From Anthopleura xanthogrammica (Eukaryota; Cnidaria; Anthozoa; Actiniaria; Actiniidae), in contig OZ025221.1 in assembly GCA_964019055.1 (NCBI GenBank), positions 1,059,001 to 1,123,000 on the forward strand: a DNA stretch of 64,000 bases, in the 5' to 3' direction. A program made the position numbers and the translations under genes. Below are positions 11,975 to 23,578 of the stretch, one piece after another (the stretch's first letter is position 1; each line of letters begins with the position of its first letter). The notes beneath the pieces were generated by a model, which saw only the letters and a list, made by a program, of their open reading frames with translations, was not told where the DNA came from and made no database searches.

Positions 11975-12653
11975 TTTTTTTAATTTTCATTTATTTTCAT
12001 TTTCTTTCGTTTCCTGGTTGATAATTTCATTCTATTTCCTTTCAGTTTTATTTTATTTCATTTTATTCTATTTCATTTTTATTTCGTTTCACTCATTCTA
12101 ATCTTATTTCTTTTTAGATAAATTTTCAATCCATTTTCATGTCATTTGACTTTGAACTCATTTGATTTATCATATTTTATTCTATTCGAACATTTCAATT
12201 CAGTAAATTATGCATTTCTTTTCATTTCATCATATTTTAATCTTTTTCATTTCATGTTATAATATAATATGATATGCTCTGTTAATTTTCATTTCGTTTC
12301 ATTCATTTCGTCTCATTTCATTTCGTTTTCATTTCGTTTCATTCCGTTTCATTTCGCTTCGTTTCATTTCGTTTCATCTCGTCTCATTTCATTTCGTTTT
12401 ATTTCATTTCGTTTCATCTCGTCTCATTTCATTTCGTTTCATTTCTTTTCATTTGGTTTTCATTTGGTTTCGTTTTATTTCATTTCGTTTCATTTTGTCT
12501 CATTTCATTTTTTTTCATTTCTTTTCATTTGGTTTTCATTTCGTTTCCTCTCGTCTCATTTCATTTCGTTTCATTTCGTTTTATTTCATTTCGTCTCATC
12601 TCATTTCGTTTCATTTCGCTTCATTTCGTTTCATTTCATTTCGTTTCATTTCA
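11975..12653 (+). repeat. Long pyrimidine-rich tract (TTTCATTTCG-like)
   Basis: Almost 700 bp of degenerate tttcatttcg repeats on the plus strand. It ends in catttcag at 12653, a good 3' splice site 33 bp before the GPCR start codon. The Phe/Ser/His-rich ORFs across it are artefacts. Confidence 0.85.
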
Positions 12654-12686
12654 GTGTCTGATATCCCACAAGCGTTCATCTGAGTC

Positions 12687-13787
12687 ATGGAAGTAAGATT
12701 CAAGATACAACCCCTTATCACTAACAGTAGTAGCTGTAACTCAACCATCCCCACCAACTGTACCAGGAAATTCGTTTTTGCTCCTGTTAGCTACCGCGTC
12801 AAATTCATGATACTCATTGCCATGCTCTCCTTTGGAGTGTATGGGATGATTGCAAACTCTCTGATCCTCTACTTCAAGCACAAGAAAAACCAAAGACGAC
12901 GTAATGGAATACAAACAGTATCTAGATATATGACTGAATATTTTGTTCGAAGTCTATGTCTTACTGACATCCTGTGTTCTCTTATAAGCCTTCCTCTCTA
13001 TTCAACCGAAATGTTCGTTTATTTTGTAACCAAGGACTGGATTTGCAGATTCACTAGATTTTTTGTAACTATTTTTCCTGTTGTGACGATATTGAATCTT
13101 TTAGTCATTGGTGTAGAGAGATATTTAGCCGTTTTTCATCCGTTTTTTGTTTTAAGTCGAAGTAAAGCCAAGAAAATGGTTGTGGGAGCTTGGTTGTTAG
13201 GGGTTTTGATAACTCTTACGTCAGTAGTTTTCGTTAGGCTGGTCAAACATGATATTGGGGAAGATTTCTATACTTCAGTTTGTAAATACGATAGCTCAGT
13301 GCCGTTATATCGAGCTTTCTTCACTGTTTTTATTTCCATTTCATACATTGTACCGAGTTTTATTCTAACTGTCATCAACCTTCGTATTTTAAAGCGCCAA
13401 CGAGATAGCCAACGTGTTGACGCTGCTCAAACCACTCAGAGGGCTGTGTCTCGGCTAAAAGTAACAAGGATGTTCATATCCCTGATATTTGCTTTCATCA
13501 TTCCTTACATGGTTTTTGTCTTGTACTCCAGTTTTAGAACGGCCTTCAAAGACAATAATGTTTCATTCACTGATGACTATATAGTTCGTCATATCAGTGT
13601 ATTTCTGGCTTATGCTAACGGATCATTAAGCGCAACCCTATTGATATATTACGAAAAGTTATACCTTGATTTCTTGTCTTATTTTCGATCAAGATCCACG
13701 AGAAATAATCATTCTAATACAACTGACCAAAGGAAAGTCCCAGTTCCTGTTGAAACCCCCCAAAAGAATACAACTTCACAAGTTTAA
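12687..13787 (+). CDS. Class A GPCR, single coding exon
   Basis: Intact 366-residue seven-transmembrane receptor. Seen: an N-terminus with sequons (NSS, NST, NCT) and extra cysteines; IANSLIL in TM1; LCLTDIL in TM2; a TM3 cysteine (DWICRF) paired with one in extracellular loop 2 (SVCKYD); and GVERYLAV in place of DRY. TM7 ends in SATLLIYY, so the Pro of NPxxY is missing. The cytoplasmic tail is short, basic and Ser/Thr-rich. The start ATG lies 33 bp after a strong 3' splice site, so an untranslated upstream exon is likely. A fold-back element begins just after the stop codon. The ligand is unknown; loss of NPxxY may alter activation. Confidence 0.93.
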   Translation: MEVRFKIQPLITNSSSCNSTIPTNCTRKFVFAPVSYRVKFMILIAMLSFGVYGMIANSLILYFKHKKNQRRRNGIQTVSRYMTEYFVRSLCLTDILCSLISLPLYSTEMFVYFVTKDWICRFTRFFVTIFPVVTILNLLVIGVERYLAVFHPFFVLSRSKAKKMVVGAWLLGVLITLTSVVFVRLVKHDIGEDFYTSVCKYDSSVPLYRAFFTVFISISYIVPSFILTVINLRILKRQRDSQRVDAAQTTQRAVSRLKVTRMFISLIFAFIIPYMVFVLYSSFRTAFKDNNVSFTDDYIVRHISVFLAYANGSLSATLLIYYEKLYLDFLSYFRSRSTRNNHSNTTDQRKVPVPVETPQKNTTSQV

Positions 13788-13790
13788 AGA

Positions 13791-14062
13791 ATCCCAGTCA
13801 ACTACAATGCACTGCGCGCCTATATCATTCTTTACATACGAAATTTTCCTTAGATTCGTTGCCAAAATTTATAAAATCTCACGAAAAGCATAAAATAACT
13901 ACTTATCATTATATCTTGATGTTTTTAAAACTTCTAGCTTGAATAACAAGACCGATGGAACTGGATTCCCAAACTTCACCTACAAAACCGCCATTTTGTC
14001 TGGCAGAGAAAATGGGGGATTGCATTGTTTTGGGCGCGCAGTGCATTGTAGTTAATTAGGAT
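13791..14062. mobile_element. Fold-back element abutting GPCR stop codon
   Basis: Arms of about 30 bp include caatgcactgcgcgcc and its complement. The left arm starts 4 bp after the TAA of the upstream receptor, so the receptor's 3'UTR is probably element-derived. The following 14063-15020 is AT-rich spacer with poly-A and ATA runs. Confidence 0.75.
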
Positions 14063-15020
14063 AAACAAAAGAAAAATAAAGAAAAGAAAAAAGATTGTAG
14101 ATCTGTAACAATCCGTGCATGTATAATATAAATGTTTCTCAATATAAATATATAAGAATTATATATAAATCTATAAATAACTATAACAATAAAAATAATA
14201 ATAAAAATAATAATAAAAATAATATAGTTAATAGACTTATAAATATAAAAAAAAAAAAAAAAAAACTCTTACAAGTCTTTAGATTATTAGATTAAATACT
14301 AGACAATTCCATAGTTTACATCCTCAGTATCTTATGGATTTAAGACCAATAAGTTGTAGTTTTCAGCACAAAATTAACTGTAAATAACAGATAACGAAGA
14401 CAAGTAAATGATCAAAAAAATGTAATATGTATAAACAATTTGATGTCTTGCAGTGATATATGGAATAAAAATCACGGTAAATATTCTAAAATTGTACTTA
14501 ATTTCACCAGTCGCAGATTCCAATATTTAGCGTAGAATTCCTTCCAGCATTTTTTTAACACGATATTCGTTGTTTTGGTTGCCATGGGAATTTTCACCAA
14601 TTTTATTTTAAGTTACGATGAAATACCTTTCATCTCAACCAATCAGATTGCAGTTCAATTGCATCAGTTTGCACCAATTTAGTGGAAAATTGAAAAAATG
14701 AGGAATATGGCAAATTTTACTGGGACATTTGAAAGAACCAAATGAGATATATTCAAAAATAAAGAGATCATTGATAATTAAAGTTGTTTTAGAATTGAAA
14801 CATTAGAAAATTTCTAAATTCAACGCTAAAGTTGGCCTACGTAGCGATCACAAAACCAAACACGAATGTGGGGCCGTTCGGTTGCATGCTCATTTTTTCT
14901 TATTATCTCATTAAAATATTACTCCCGGCAAATTCTTCTACGAGGAAGAAATACAGAAAGAAAGCAGGTCAAAACTGGAGACAAACTCTTTTATTTCGTT
15001 TTTATTTTAATTTCTTTGAG

Positions 15021-15598
15021 TTATGCTTGTTTCCTGTCACACCTATGTCCTGTGTAATCACCCGTGCAAATGCAGTAATATTCTCCAAGCGATTGGATAT
15101 ATCTGCATGTTCCTCCATTCAGGCAAAAGCTGGTGGCATGCTGGCCAGTACAAGCTAACAAAACAAAAAATAATTAGAATTATTTGGAGGTCAATCAAGG
15201 GGAAAATGGGAGCTGCGATTTGTTCTTTCGCTGAAAAAATGGATTTCAATATAGTGAAACTGGGATTGAGGTCACAGGAAAATAGAATCACCAACATAGG
15301 ATTTCCCCAAGGTTCATCACTAGGACCTAAGATCAGGTCAATTGGGATTGGAAATAAAATCACCAACATAGGATTTCTCCAAGGTTCATCACTAAGGCCC
15401 AAGATTATGTCACTGGGAATGGGAAATGATTCACGCGCCAACATAGGATTTCTCCAAGGTTCATCACTAGGACCGGGATTAATATCACTGCCTCTATTCA
15501 AGTCGGTGTCTAAAAGTATTCTCACCTACACCCTCGTCGTTTTCTGGCTCATCTCCATAGCTCATCCCTATTAATGCAACATTGTCATAATTATTCAT
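15021..15598 (-). CDS. Secreted-type EGF-domain protein (two exons seen)
   Basis: Minus strand. The last exon, 15154-15021, encodes a complete six-cysteine EGF domain with spacing C-x8-C-x5-C-x10-C-x-C-x8-C, including [13 protein letters not shown] and YTGHRC, and stops five codons after the last cysteine. A ttttgttag acceptor precedes it. The upstream exon, 15598-15526, ends at a GTGAG donor in matching phase (one base + two bases) and encodes an acidic stretch, [13 protein letters not shown]. The spacing is close to that of EGF-receptor ligands (CX7CX4-5CX10-13CXCX8C). No signal peptide is visible: the ATG at 15598 is weak, and the true 5' exons may lie further right or be lost. There is no membrane segment after the domain. 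It may be a growth factor, a matrix fragment or a relic; the EGF fold itself is clear. Confidence 0.75.
15283..15478 (-). repeat. Three tandem ~72-bp repeats in EGF-gene intron
   Basis: The word ccaacataggattt occurs at 15291, 15363 and 15438, so the units are 72 and 75 bp. They lie wholly between the two EGF-gene exons. The open frames across them are by-products of a period divisible by three. Confidence 0.85.
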
Positions 15599-15934
15599 AA
15601 CCCCATGTAACCCTACTCAAATCCTCCCATGCATCCCACCCCCTCGCGATAAATATTGGCAGGCGCATTACTTTATTGAAATAGATATGATCAAATCACG
15701 CATTACCACCAATTTCATTGCTACGCGCCCGAGTTTGTTGGGCTTTGATGTGCGAGTTTGTCGATTCTCTTCCGCCAATCAAACCGTTCGGAATTTATTT
15801 AAGTCGAGTGCTTGGATGGAAACTCGAAGAAATATGTCTTTATATAGAAAATTGAGGAAAGAATACTGGTACTTTATGGTTTTTTATTTAGTTTTGATGA
15901 TCTGATTACTAGTAAAGCATCTTAGAATCCAAAT

Positions 15935-16829
15935 TAATAATAATAATAATAATAATACTTTATTTATATAGCGTAAATTCCTAAAGTCCAAATACGCTTC
16001 ACAATAATATAAACAAACCCAAAATAAACATAATAAAGTAAAGCCTAAACTAAAACGATTATAAAAGTGACTATAAAATAAGGACAGTCATAACATAGTT
16101 AATAAAGCCGGAAAAGTGATTAATCTATAGAATAAGCCTGCTTGAAAAGATAAGTTTTTAGCCTTTTCTTGAAGATACAGATGGAACTACTACTTTTTAT
16201 ATCGTAAGGAATACTATTCCAAAGTCTGGGCGCACAGACTGAAAAAGCGCGCAAACCATACGTTTTAAGGTTATATACAGGCTCAGCCAATAAAAGCTTG
16301 GAAGAAGATCGCAAGTTGCGACGAGGAACATAGGGTTCCAGTAAAGCTACGAGATAATCTGGTGCCATACCATTAAGTACTTTATATGTTATAAGTAGAA
16401 TCTTAAAAGTGATACGATAATCAACTGGCAACCAGTGTAATTCCATCAAAATAGGGGTGACGTGATCATACTTATGTGAAAGCGTAATTAATCTAGCTGC
16501 ACAATTAAATACATTCTGTATTCGTTTAGTCAGATATTGTGGTGAACCATATAAGAGCGCGTTGCAGTTATCTAGACGAGAAATAACAAAAGCATTAATT
16601 AATACCTTATAGTGGTTTCTAGACTTAAAAATCTCCTGATACGAGATATAGATCTAAGATGGTAAAAAGCTGACTTGCACAGTTCAATGATGTGTCTATC
16701 TAAGCAAAAAGAGCTGTCAAAGCCGACAACTCCAATGTTCCTAACACAGTCTGATGGTACGATCATCGAGTCACCAACTTGAACTTGAACTGAAATTATA
16801 AATTTCTTTGAACTCATTCTCATGCTCAC
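15935..16829 (-). mobile_element. 5'-truncated CR1/L2-like LINE, frameshifted
   Basis: Two adjoining minus-strand frames read as the C-terminal part of a LINE reverse transcriptase. 16829-16600 carries PSDCVRNIGV and SAFYHLRSISRIR; then, after a one-base frame change near 16600, comes SRLDNCNALLYGSP and ELHWLPVDYR through LKTYLFKQ, ending near 16120. The 3' untranslated end runs to an (ATT)n tail at 15935-15957, as is usual for CR1/L2-type elements. The 5' part, with most of the reverse transcriptase and the endonuclease, is missing. Confidence 0.88.
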
Positions 16830-17631
16830 AGAATTTCAAAGCTACGTCCGACAACAAATGATATTGGATTTCACTGTATTTGCTAGTACGTTATCTGCTA
16901 CTTTTATCAAAGACCAATTAAAGAAAAGCAACCAATTTTCAAAGCGATCAGCCCTCCTATTAGCCTCCTACGCAGACGCTCGTAGGGTCGTCACGCAATG
17001 CTACTCTCCCCACGAAGTAAAAACATGCTCATTCGAAAATACCATCTTTCTCTTAAAGCCTTGATATTTTTCCCCCCAAAAAAATAGTTTGCGTCCGCGG
17101 ATTTGCGATTTGAAGTTGAAAGGGAGCGCGCCGTGATTATTCCATCGAGCCACCTTAATCTAAAAAATTTCATCAACAGTAGAAATTACAACTTGGACTA
17201 AAGTATTCAAGCAAAATAGTTTTGAGGTAGATTTTCTACATTTTTTCTAAGGTGTTTACTTTTTGAAGGGTTATTTTAATTCAACTTTTATTCCAGTTTA
17301 AAAAAATGCTTTAAAATTATTTTAAAATTAGCATAAACTTATTGGGTATTTTCAAGCGAGACAGTTAGGTGGCTTTCTTGGAGAAAAGGAAAAATACCCC
17401 TTTTCATATTTGATTAAATTTTGCTTTCGACATAAAACATCTAAAAAAAAATGAATAGTTTATATGTTACGTCCAGATCATGTACTGTTCAAATTTAGCT
17501 TGCAATGTTTTAAACTCTTTGTGTTTCAACATCTTTATGCATAAATTCAAATACCTTCTTTCGAAGTCAAAAGAACCAAGACAGTACACAAAAACATCAT
17601 TCTGGAACAAAATACAAAGAAAGGTTATAAA
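16830..17631. other. Non-coding spacer
   Basis: AT-rich intergenic DNA with short unsupported ORFs on both strands. No repeat or RNA gene recognised. Confidence 0.5.
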
Positions 17632-17932
17632 AAGGTTGTTTCAGGGTTTGATCTGTGAGTTAGCCATGCCCTGACTTAGATCACTGACGCTGAGTCCAGA
17701 GATTGTTTGGGCTGAGCCCAGAGATTGTTTTAGGGTTCGATCTGTGAGTTAGCCATTCCCCGACTTAGATCAGCCCAGAGGTTGTTTCAGGGTTCGATCT
17801 GTGAGTTAACCATTCCCCGACTTAGATCAGCCCAGAGGTTGTTTTAGGGCTCGATCTGTGAGTTAGCCATTCCCTGACTTAGATCAGCCCAGAGGTTGTT
17901 TCAGTGTTTGATCTGTGAGTTAGGCATCAGCT
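17632..17932 (+). repeat. 57-bp satellite, about five degenerate units
   Basis: Diverged copies of the same unit as 47605-48832, with gggttcgatctgtgag variants and one rearranged unit (gctgagtccagagattgtttgggctgag split over 17690-17720). Confidence 0.9.
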
Positions 17933-18436
17933 CATTTCAGAGCTCATTACAAAATAAGTAAAATCTAACACATTTATGATGGAACTGAAATTCAAGTAGT
18001 TACCTGAAAAATTCCATTTTGTTTCAGTATTCCTTGGGAAAACAAATACGTCTTCAGTTTGCTTGCTCGGAAATAACACGTTCAGAGTATGAAGAGTTTG
18101 GTATTCTGATCCCACATTAATACAGAATTAAGATTAATATATTTCTGTTAGGGCGCACTTAATTTGGAGCCCAGCTCTGTTGTGCTAACCCCCTCCATTA
18201 GTAATTATTCAATGGATGAAGTAATGTAAATAAATAAATAAATAAATAAGAAAGAAAAAAAAAAGTATTACAAGAAGTTTTGATTGGCTATCAAATGTCA
18301 CGTGAACACCGGACTCCACCGATACAACTGAGCAGCTCAGAGCACCACGACTAAAATATGTACATATGCACATGTATACGTGAGATAAATACTTCACTCG
18401 ATTCCAATTCTCATTTAGATCACTGAGTAATGTTCA

Positions 18437-18705
18437 CTTGTTCTCTTCCTTGCCACGAAGGTTTTTCTCCAGGTTCTTTGATTTTCCTCCCTCCATAAAA
18501 TCAACATGTGAGTTGAGTTTGTTTGATGTGTTGTTCTCTCCCTTGCCACGAGGGTTTTTCTCCAGGTTCTCTGGTTTTCCTCCCTCCATAAAAATCAACA
18601 TGCGAGTTGAGTTTGTTTGATGTGCTGTTCTCTCCCTTGCCACGAGGGTTTTTCTTCAGGTTCTTCGGTTTTCCTCCCTTCGTAAAACCGACTTGTGAAT
18701 TACGA
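18437..18705 (+). repeat. Three tandem copies of a SINE-tail unit (~85 bp)
   Basis: Units begin near 18437, 18530 and 18625, each with gttctctcccttgccacg followed by ggtttttctccagg-like sequence. They match the tail of the tRNA-like SINE at 5412-5580, so the tail appears to have expanded in tandem. Confidence 0.8.
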
Positions 18706-19341
18706 ATTGTTCGCATAGAATACTCGGAATTTACTATTTTTCAGTCTGTTCTCTTAAGTCTTCTTAAAAATTTGGCTGCTTTCCTCATTTCGAATTCCTG
18801 GTTGCAGTAACATCTAAGACTCATTAATAATAATACCAATAAGTTGAATAGGAATCGATAAAAGAATTTCATGAGAAAACGTCTAGCTTCCTACGCAGCT
18901 GTCCTGGGGGCAGAAATATAGCCAATTAGTACAAAAAACAAAAAAACAAAAAAATTATTTGCGCAAAAAATCACTCAAAAGAAAAAAGAAACCTCTTTTA
19001 TGTTTTCATTTGCATAAAGTAACTTTGTAACTTATTCATTTTAAAATGGGAAAAACAGTGGAGGATCCGGGATTTTCTAAACATGGAATTGTATATATGA
19101 TGGCAATGAAGTGAAAGTAACGTCTGATTCAAGTTAGCCATCATTCTCTCACTGTCAGCCACCTAATCTAAATTCTTAGAGGGAGGGAGTCGTAACCCCC
19201 AAAACCTCCCCTTGGTTTCTTCCCTGAAAAACATTCCACAGGGTTCGTACAGGATCCCCTGTGAGAATTTCCAAATCTTTCCCAAAACTTCCCAAAGCCT
19301 TGTAACTCAAATTTCAAAAACCACACATAGCGCAAAAATTA

Positions 19342-19535
19342 AGGCGATGTTACACGAGATGATTTTCAACGACGATTTTTCGCGATACGCCGTTGCGCGA
19401 AAGGTTTATACCGTATAACATGCCAGATAAAACGATTTTTAGAGTAACTTCGACTTCATGCAACACGCTGCGAGTTTCTGATCTGAAGTCAAAACCTCGC
19501 AACTCAAAATGACGAATCTGCTTAAAGCTAAATAA
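19342..19535. mobile_element. Harbinger-like MITE fragment (family G)
   Basis: The left end AGGCGATGTTACACGAG is preceded by TTA. The interior matches the complement of 9714-9949, including gtataacatgccagataaaacg. The right terminus has degenerated. Confidence 0.65.
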
Positions 19536-19945
19536 ATTCATGGATCTGAAACATTCAACATACATTTACTGATGCAAAACAATACCACAGACAAGCTACA
19601 AAAAAATCCATCACTTTTCCATAATGAATCTAGTGGACCATAAATCAGTTTCCCAAAACTTTCAAGGTCCTGAAAAAATGCATTATCAATTCCCAAACTT
19701 TCCAAGACTTTAACAACTAGCTGTATTATGACATTAACAACTATTTTTTGTTTAAGTAAAATTACTCTAAGATAAAAAATATTTATATATATTTTATTTT
19801 TTTTGTCTGTGTTTTTGAAGCACACATTAGCAACTTGAATAACTTACGTTTTTGAAATGTGTGCAGCTTTTTCTTATTGTTACAATATCCCCCTCCCCCT
19901 CCCCCTTCTCCAACCTCCACTTTATTTTCTCTCTTCCCAACAATT

Positions 19946-22900
19946 TCAACCAGTTTTCACAGTAGAATCATCGTCCTCTTTCTTTTTCTTGGCGAGGAAA
20001 GGTTCATGAAATATTCCATGCAGCCTCTTGGCCTGAAGTAAAACAATATTCGGTATGTTATTCACCGCTTCGCTTCTGATTGGCTTAGAACATTTAGCTA
20101 ATCCCGGATGTGTGAATTTGACATGATAAATGTGATATCTGTTCTGTAGGTTTTTTGTAGATAATACATTTATCAAGGTAAAACGTGTTGGATTGGAATA
20201 GTCCCTTTTACAGTTCTCTGCGCCATCTTGAAGAGACATGAGACCTTGGAAAGAGCTTGCAATGATAGAGACCTTTTTTTAACACCTTTGACAATTATTC
20301 ACATGTCTCTATCATTGCAAGCTCACCTCATGTCTCACTTCGATGCGAAGGCATGACTACCTTTCAAGATGGTTCGAATGTAGTTATTACGAGTCCTTGG
20401 CTCATCGTACATATCGACATTAAATAAAGTTATCTATCTATTATCATGGTGAAGGGGACTGTGAAGGGAGCTATCTTAGATGAGAGTATATCAAAACGCT
20501 CACGTCATTTCTTTTTCCACGTGCTCTTTTATACGGAAAATAAAAACAGCGTCCAGTTTTATTTTCGCCCATTGCATTAAAACAACTTATATTACCTTTA
20601 AAGGGCCAAATCCAGGCAGAAATATCAGATCATCTTTTGGAGCTTTTGTTACTTCTGCTAGAGTCTAGAAATAAATAAATAGATAAAGGTACATTGACGC
20701 ATGAGATACGTTATGATAGACTTCATTTAGTACCTTTTCCCTAGGTAAATAAAGTCTATTGTATCGTATCATGTGGTGTGGTTTGTTGTGTAGTGTTGTG
20801 GCATGGCATGGTGTGGGGAGGTGTGGTATGGTGTTGGGAGGTGTGGTGTGATGTGGTGTGGCATGGCATGGTGTGGGGAGGTGTGGTATGGTGTTGGGAG
20901 GTGAGGTGTGGTGTTGCAAGGCATGGTGTGGGGAGGTGTGGTATGGTGTTGGGAGGTGTGGTGTGGTGTGGTGTGGCATGGCGTGGTGTGGCATGGTGTA
21001 GTGAGGTGTGGTGTGGTGTGGCATGGTATTGTGTTGTGAGGTGTGGTATGGTGTGGTGTGGTATGGTGTGGTATGGTGTGATGTGATATGGTGTTGTGAG
21101 GTGTGTTGTGTTGTTGTGAAGTGTGGTGTGGTGTGGTGTTGTGAGGTTTGGTATGGCGTTGAGGTGTGGTCTGGTGTAGTGTGGCATTGTGTTGTACACA
21201 AGTTAGGAGACTTAATTATCACTTTTAAGCATTAGTTTTGCTCCCAGCGTTTAGAACTAGATAAATCAAAATAGCAGTGAAATGAACAGTGTAAGGTACA
21301 CTGTAAAAATGAGCCTTTAGGGACATACAATAAAGTTTAATGACATTCAAGTTTCATGAATACGAACCCCAAACGTAGAGTTCAAGGTAAGAACATCAGT
21401 CTTGTTTATGCCTTTAACTGTCGTCAGGCAATCTTGAAGCTGAAATGAATTAAAAAGAACTATTGAAACTTTATAGAGCAAATTTAGTATGAGTGTGAAA
21501 AGTCTAAACACATGGCACAGTTACAGCAAGGCGCAGACATGGCCCCAAATGTTGAATGTTTTCATACACGGTAAAGTATTGACAAGGTCACATCATGGAG
21601 TGGTCCATGCCATTAAGTTTTTCATAGTCATACGAAAACTTCACTATGATCTCAAATAAGAAGAAAAGTGATGATGAAGATGATGATGATAAACACAATG
21701 ATAATGATAATAATAATAATAATAATAATAATCACCACCATCATTAACATCATTGTCACAGCCATCATCATCACTATCATCATCATCACTGATCGCCCTC
21801 ATCATTGATCAAGACAGACAATATGTTACTGTGCAAGTAGAAAAAACCTAAGTACTTACTCTAGAGAAATGGTCACCATCATTTTGCCCCTGTAACGCAT
21901 CAACTGGTTTATTTTCGTACACTTTGTAGGTTTCTAAATATTTGCCGGCTTCTTCTGAGCTGTTAATAAAAAATATGTATTAAAATAAATTGAAAAGATT
22001 AAATATGCATTCTGATGATGATGATGATATGATGATGATGATGAAGATTATATGATGATGATGATGATGATGATGATAATGCTGCTGCTGCTGATGATGA
22101 TGTTCATGAGGATGATGGGAAAAACATCACGTCCAACTGACAATTCTTCCAAATAAATCATCATTCCAATATTATTTCAATTACCTCCATGTTAACATCA
22201 AGGTAAGATCTGCCATGATAGCCATCTTAGCTAATTCTCTTAGTGTTTGATGAGGGTCTTTCTAATAGAAAAAATAATTCATCTTAGAACTCTTATAAAC
22301 AAAGTGTGCATATGTGCTGTGCGTTCTCTTAAAGCGCACATCTTGACCAATCAGAAAGCAAGACATAGTTCTTTTAAAACCAGCCGTTACATGTATGATA
22401 TAACTTTGGTTCTCTACTATGCTTTGAGGATTTTTCTCTGTATTTTCCACTTTTCCTTCCTCATAAAACCAAACACTGAATGTGAGCTGAGTTTGTTTGA
22501 TGTTTTGTTCTCTCCCTTGCCATGAGGGTTTTTTCTCTGGGTTATCCGGTTTTGCTCCCTTTACAAAAACCAACATGTATAAATCGAGTGTTGTGCGAGG
22601 TAAAAAGTGAACATGAGTGGAAGTGGATGTGAAGTGAAGCTCATGGAAGACAGAGAGTTATGGTTGTAAAATATTAAAAAAACTGGCTGTTTTTAAACTT
22701 ACTTACCGCATCGACAAGTACTAACAGAATCCTTAGTTCATAACTTTTTCCTAAAAGTCGCAGCCTATCATGTATGTAATTTGGATTAAAGTGATGATAG
22801 CGTAAGCTGAAAGAAATGAAAATATCTGATTTACCCTGAGTAAATGAATCTTTAATCAAGGAACAGAGTTGTGTTATTTGACCAATTCTGAAATGGTTTA

Positions 22901-23530
22901 TTACCTCATCAGTGCCTCCGGTAACAAAATAAATGTACTGGTGAAAATATAGTATTATAAATATTCTCTCTGCTTCCTTGTTACGATAATGTTAAGATAT
23001 GGGGATGAACACTCCGGTTCGTAAGTTGATACGAAGCCAAGTGTCGTGTAGATTTTGTTGTCGGACATATGCTGCTACTAAGCGCAGATTCAAATGCATT
23101 ACGCCTAAAAAACAAAGATGGCAAGGTTATGAGCCTGACGCTCAAGGAAGAGAAAACCTCTAATCACCGAACACAGATTGTGGGTGGGCAAAGGGTTACA
23201 AAACCCTCTTGTCTTCTTGCCAGATTTCTTGCAAGTGGTAGACCATTTATGCTGGTGGTATTTCAATTAGATGAGTAACCAACAGGAAGTCCAGGATTAT
23301 CATAACAATGGATCGCATTGACAATATAATATATGCAAATGACTTTGAATGGCTATAAGATAGTTCATACAACGTACCTTAGAAACAAAGCACACATGGT
23401 TCCACCCATAACATAATCAGGTACAATATCGCTGTACTCCCATGGAACACAACGAATGCATTTCAACACTGGGTTACCTTTCTTTAAAGAGTAAAAAAAC
23501 AAGCATTTTGGGGGAAAAGAATTACAAAAC

Positions 23531-23578
<48 letters not shown>

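Noticed and set aside
12269..12683. Phe/Ser/His-rich ORFs upstream of GPCR
   Set aside because: Degenerate TTTCATTTCG repeat; the region serves better as a polypyrimidine tract.
15023..15574. 183-codon plus-strand ORF with repeated QGSSLGP, reminiscent of the reverse-transcriptase GxPQGSxLGP motif
   Set aside because: The similarity comes from a 72-bp tandem repeat in the EGF-gene intron; no other RT motif is present and the opposite strand carries real exons.
20665..21222. His/Thr/Pro-rich 185-codon ORF
   Set aside because: It crosses the GGTGT minisatellite in ERCC1 intron 7 and is on the coding strand only by composition.
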